The notes under the pieces: model-generated
The model's database searches: none
The model's input: the letters and a program-made list of their open reading frames with translations, nothing else
Told to the model about the DNA's origin: nothing
Translations under genes and position numbers: made by a program
In this document: positions 42,878-45,675 of the stretch, piece by piece
Numbering within the stretch: the stretch's first letter is position 1
Layout: each line of letters starts with the position of its first letter
DNA from: an uncultured Rhodospirillaceae bacterium
GTDB lineage: Bacteria; Pseudomonadota; Alphaproteobacteria; Dongiales; Dongiaceae
Assembly: GCA_902826565.1 (NCBI GenBank)
Contig: CADEFF010000007.1
Span: forward strand, 26,668 to 72,342
Reading direction: 5' to 3'
Length of the DNA stretch: 45,675 nt

Positions 42878-43771
42878 TCAGAGCCGGTCCATGCGCAGGC
42901 GGCGCGCCGAGAAGAGGAACGCGATGATGACGACGCCCATCAGGATCATGCTGAGCGCGGAGGCCATCGAGAAATCGGCCGTGCGGCCGACCTGGCGCAT
43001 GATCGCCTGAGGCATCAGCAGCTCCTTGCTGCCGCCGAGGATCTGCGGGGTGATGTAGTCGCCGATGCAGAGCACGAAGGTGAGGAAGGCGCCGACCGCA
43101 ACGCCCGGCAGGCTCAGCGGCAGCGTCACATGCAGCAGCACCTGCCAGGGCGAGGCGCCGAGATCGGCCGCGGCGCGGCGGTAGGACTCCTTGATCTGCA
43201 CCAGATTGGAATAGATCGTGAGCGTCAGCAGCATCACGAAGAAGTGGACGAAGCCGAGAATCGTCGCGCCCCGGTTGTTGCCCATGCCGATCGGTTCGGC
43301 GATGACACCGAGCCCGGTCAGCAGCCGGTTGATGATGCCGTTCTCCGACAGCACCAGCAGCCAGCTATAGGAACGGATGACGTAGGAGGTCCAGAACGGC
43401 AGGACCATCAGCACCAGTAGCAGCCGCTGCCAGCGCGCCGGTACCCGGTAGGCGAGGATATAGGCGATCGGATAGGCGATCAGGATGCTGAGCACGGTCA
43501 CGACGGCCGTGACCTCGAGCGAGTTCACCATCGCCTGCAGCAGCACCCCGTCGCCTCTTTCGACAAAGGCGCGGTAGTTCGCGAAGGTGAACCAGTCGAC
43601 GGTGACGCCCTTGTCGCGCAGCGTGAAGCTGATGCAGAGCATCACCGCGAGCGGCAGGACGAAGAACGCCGCCGTGAAGATCAGCGCCGGATAGAGCGCG
43701 AGCCGCTTCAGGCCGGCAGGCCGGGGCGCGCGAATCCCCCCGGCCGCGCTGGTCGCTGTCACGAGCGCCAT
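42878..43771 (-). CDS. potB: ABC transporter permease (PotB type)
   Basis: 297 residues with six predicted membrane helices. An extended N-terminus precedes the first (LALYPALIFTAAFFVLPLAV). The EAA-type coupling loop is ESYRRAAADLGASPWQVLLH, and the GDYITPQILGGSKELLMPQA stretch is typical of PotB. It pairs with the PotC-type permease. It is located 21 nt downstream of the binding-protein gene. Confidence 0.9.
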   Translation of the reverse strand: MALVTATSAAGGIRAPRPAGLKRLALYPALIFTAAFFVLPLAVMLCISFTLRDKGVTVDWFTFANYRAFVERGDGVLLQAMVNSLEVTAVVTVLSILIAYPIAYILAYRVPARWQRLLLVLMVLPFWTSYVIRSYSWLLVLSENGIINRLLTGLGVIAEPIGMGNNRGATILGFVHFFVMLLTLTIYSNLVQIKESYRRAAADLGASPWQVLLHVTLPLSLPGVAVGAFLTFVLCIGDYITPQILGGSKELLMPQAIMRQVGRTADFSMASALSMILMGVVIIAFLFSARRLRMDRL

Positions 43772-43792
43772 CGGACTGGAACGGAGCCGGCG

Positions 43793-44890
43793 TCAGGCCT
43801 GCAGGAACTCGGTCCAGACCTCGAGCATCTTCGCGTTGAGCTCTTCGTCCGGAACGAAATAGGGGTGCGACTTCGCGAGGAATCCGGGCTGCTCGTCCCA
43901 CCGCAACAGCTTCTTGATTTCGTCGGGAAGGGTCGCGTTCCGGTTCGCCGGCATCGCCCAGTAGCAGCTCGCGGTCGCGAGCTCCGCCTGCGGCTGCGGG
44001 CTCAGGATGTATTTCACGAACTCCGTCGCGAGCGCCTGGCGCGGCGAGTTCGCGAAGACGCAGACCGATTGCATCCAGAACACGCTGCCTTCGTCGAAGA
44101 TGATCCAGTCGAGGTCCGGATTGTCGGCCGTGAGGTTGGTCACGGCGAACTCGCCGCCGGCGACGATGATGTCGGCCGCACCGGTGATGAGCGCGTTCTG
44201 GACCGTCGGCACGTCGCCGATGACCGAGGCGAGCTTCTTGATCTCGAGCAGCTTCTCGCGCACGGCCGGCAGATTTTCCGCGTTCATCGTGCCGGGCGTG
44301 ATGCCGATCCCCATCCCCACCATCTCCATGGTCGGGATGTAATAATCATAGACCGCCACGCGGCCGGCGAACTGCGGGTCCCACATCGCCGAGGTCTTGC
44401 GGAGCTGGGCGATGTCGACCTTCGCCTTGTTGAAGCAGATGCCGTGATAACCGAACTTCTCCGGCATGCCGTACTGCTTGTCGCCGATGAAATTCAGATC
44501 GGTGCGGTGCAGCTCGGGGAATACGTCGCCCCAGGGCATGTCCGCCGCCTTCAGCTCCGACAGCAGGCCGCGCTCGGCGACCCGCGCCACGTCCACCGAA
44601 TCGACGACGAGAATGTCCCAGTCGCCGGGCTGCGACTGCTCCAGGATGGCGAGGGCCGCGCCCGTCTCCTGGTAGTCCTTCACGTTGATCGTGACGTTGT
44701 GCTTCTCCGCGAAGGGCTGGAGCAGCCTGTCGTCCGTATGGTCGCACCAGACGAGAATGTTGAGCTCGTCGTCCGCCCGGCCGGCCCGCGGCATCGCCGT
44801 CATGGTGCCGACGGCCGCGAGGGTTGCGGCCGAGCTGCCGAGGAACTGCCGCCGGGTGAACGGGGGCCGTCCGAAAAGATTCCGCTTCAT
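43793..44890 (-). CDS. potD: Periplasmic substrate-binding protein (PotD type), Tat-exported
   Basis: 365 residues. The signal peptide RRQFLGSSAATLAAVGTMTA carries the twin arginines of a Tat substrate, with probable cleavage near AGRA-DDEL. The mature protein follows the PotD/PotF pattern: NILVWCDHTDDRLLQPFAEK, QPGDWDILVVDSVDVARVAE and ALATEFVKYILSPQPQAELA. It delivers its ligand, a polyamine or another amine or amino compound, to the permeases. It is first in its operon; GGGAGG lies upstream of the ATG, and an AT-rich stretch at 44905-44945 is the probable promoter region. Confidence 0.9.
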   Translation of the reverse strand: MKRNLFGRPPFTRRQFLGSSAATLAAVGTMTAMPRAGRADDELNILVWCDHTDDRLLQPFAEKHNVTINVKDYQETGAALAILEQSQPGDWDILVVDSVDVARVAERGLLSELKAADMPWGDVFPELHRTDLNFIGDKQYGMPEKFGYHGICFNKAKVDIAQLRKTSAMWDPQFAGRVAVYDYYIPTMEMVGMGIGITPGTMNAENLPAVREKLLEIKKLASVIGDVPTVQNALITGAADIIVAGGEFAVTNLTADNPDLDWIIFDEGSVFWMQSVCVFANSPRQALATEFVKYILSPQPQAELATASCYWAMPANRNATLPDEIKKLLRWDEQPGFLAKSHPYFVPDEELNAKMLEVWTEFLQA

Positions 44891-45066
44891 CGCATTCGCC
44901 TCCCAGAATTTTTGATCGATCGTTCGGATCAGACTAATTCACGCTGCGCCGAGCGTCTATTAAATCGGTCGGCCCGGCACATCTGACGGCCCGGACCGGA
45001 CGGCCGGGCGAATCGTCGAAGCGCCCGCAGACCCCGTACCTTTCCCGACGCGAAACCGCATCGTCT

Positions 45067-45091
45067 GCCCGGACAGGATTCCCGTCCGGGC
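45067..45091 (-). terminator. Hairpin downstream of the ureohydrolase gene
   Basis: A perfect 8-bp stem, GCCCGGAC/GTCCGGGC, with a 9-nt loop, 60 nt after the ureohydrolase stop. There is no T tract. A second, 6-bp pairing (44989-45009) follows. They could end the ureohydrolase transcript before the transporter promoter. Confidence 0.4.
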
Positions 45092-45150
45092 CGGCAGTGC
45101 CGCCATCGGCTTTTCCGACAGGGCGCCTGCCAGTCCTCCCGGGGCCGCCG

Positions 45151-45675
45151 CTAGACCCGGCCCTTGCCCTTCGGATTGGCCATGACGCCCATCACGTCCA
45201 TGGCGAGACGCACGGCGACGCGCGCCGACATGTTCGCCGGGTCGTAGACCGGGCTGCATTCGGTGATGACATAGGCGTCGACGCCCTTGCGGGCGAAGGC
45301 GCGCACGAACTTGATCATCTCGCGCGGCGTGAGGCCCCCGCACTCCGGCGTGGTGATGCCGGGCACATAGGCCTGGTCCATGCAATCGAGGTCGGTGTGG
45401 AGCACGACCTTCTCCACGCCCGGCACCCAGATCCAGTCGATGACCTTCTGGATCACGTTGTCGACGCCCTGCTCCTCGATATCCCAGATGGTGAACATCT
45501 GGATATCGTGATCCTCCACGAACTTGCGCTCCTGCGGGGGGTTGAGGGCCCCGTTGATGCCGAGCAGGGCGACGCGCTCGCAGTTCTCGAGCTCGGCGGT
45601 GCGGCTGACCGGGCAGGCATGGTTCAGCACCTCCCCGCCCACATCCGCCGCCGTGTCCATGTGCGAATCGAAATG
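45151..45675 (-). CDS. Ureohydrolase (agmatinase/arginase family), N-terminus beyond the window
   Basis: The frame is open to the right edge, so about 174 C-terminal residues are seen. HFDSHMD, at the very edge, is the first Mn-binding motif (DxHxD), and HTDLDCMDQAYVPGITTPEC is the second (DxDxxDPxxxPG), so both metal-binding clusters are present. The insert DVGGEVLNHACPVSRTAELE and the NG loop after it are unlike classical agmatinase (HGTPFR), so the substrate may be another guanidino compound such as guanidinobutyrate or guanidine. It lies upstream of the PotABCD-type operon on the same strand. Confidence 0.88.
   Translation of the reverse strand, partial: HFDSHMDTAADVGGEVLNHACPVSRTAELENCERVALLGINGALNPPQERKFVEDHDIQMFTIWDIEEQGVDNVIQKVIDWIWVPGVEKVVLHTDLDCMDQAYVPGITTPECGGLTPREMIKFVRAFARKGVDAYVITECSPVYDPANMSARVAVRLAMDVMGVMANPKGKGRV

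Overview
The window is GC-rich and densely coded, with ATGA/GTGA start-stop overlaps. Its gene content (OxyR with AhpC/AhpD, GmaS/MgsABC/MgdABCD, Bpt arginyl/leucyl-transferase, PotABCD-type ABC transport) fits a free-living, flagellated, heterotrophic alphaproteobacterium, probably near the Rhodospirillales. That placement is an inference from gene families, not a computed phylogeny.

Layout. 1-3953: threonine ammonia-lyase, cystathionine beta-synthase and cystathionine gamma-lyase (reverse transsulfuration). 4037-5918: motA-motB stator genes with a terminator. 6018-8619: an RDD membrane protein, a PAPS sulfotransferase, the Bpt transferase and a tiny anchored protein. 8636-11195 is the accessory part: a wrecked IS5-family transposase, a 17-bp tandem repeat, an Asp/Asn beta-hydroxylase and an SDR. 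11196-14292: a frameshifted SDR, an acyl-CoA ligase and a GNAT acetyltransferase. 14408-16727: ahpC-ahpD divergent from oxyR.

16891-29057 (minus strand) is a complete N-methylglutamate (NMG) pathway cluster in the order mgdA-mgdB-mgdC-mgdD-XRE/cupin regulator-mgsA-mgsB-mgsC-gmaS-fhs. GmaS makes gamma-glutamylmethylamide from methylamine, MgsABC makes N-methylglutamate, MgdABCD oxidises it back to glutamate and passes the C1 unit to tetrahydrofolate, and Fhs converts formyl-THF to formate with ATP gain. Strong hairpins sit between mgsC/gmaS and gmaS/fhs, and a 15-bp dyad lies between the regulator and mgsA.

29923-36642 (minus strand) is a second, paralogous module: a single-subunit FAD oxidoreductase, a divergent glutamine-synthetase-family ligase, GlxB-, GlxC- and GlxD-like subunits, and an unrecognised 157-aa protein, with a divergent GntR/FCD regulator (36797-37570). 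It has the logic of the NMG pathway (ligate an amine to glutamate, transfer it to form an N-substituted glutamate, oxidise it). It differs in key places: GlxD has three clustered cysteines that MgsC lacks, the oxidase lacks the flavinylation histidine motif of MgdA, and there are no alpha, gamma or delta subunits. This is the best candidate in the window for an undescribed amine-utilisation system.

37664-41036: a class III aminotransferase-fold enzyme, a metallo-beta-lactamase-fold hydrolase and a glycosyltransferase. 41026-44890 (minus): a PotABCD-type ABC importer. 45151-45675: a ureohydrolase cut by the window edge. The end of the window therefore also concerns import and breakdown of nitrogen-rich compounds, in keeping with the amine theme.
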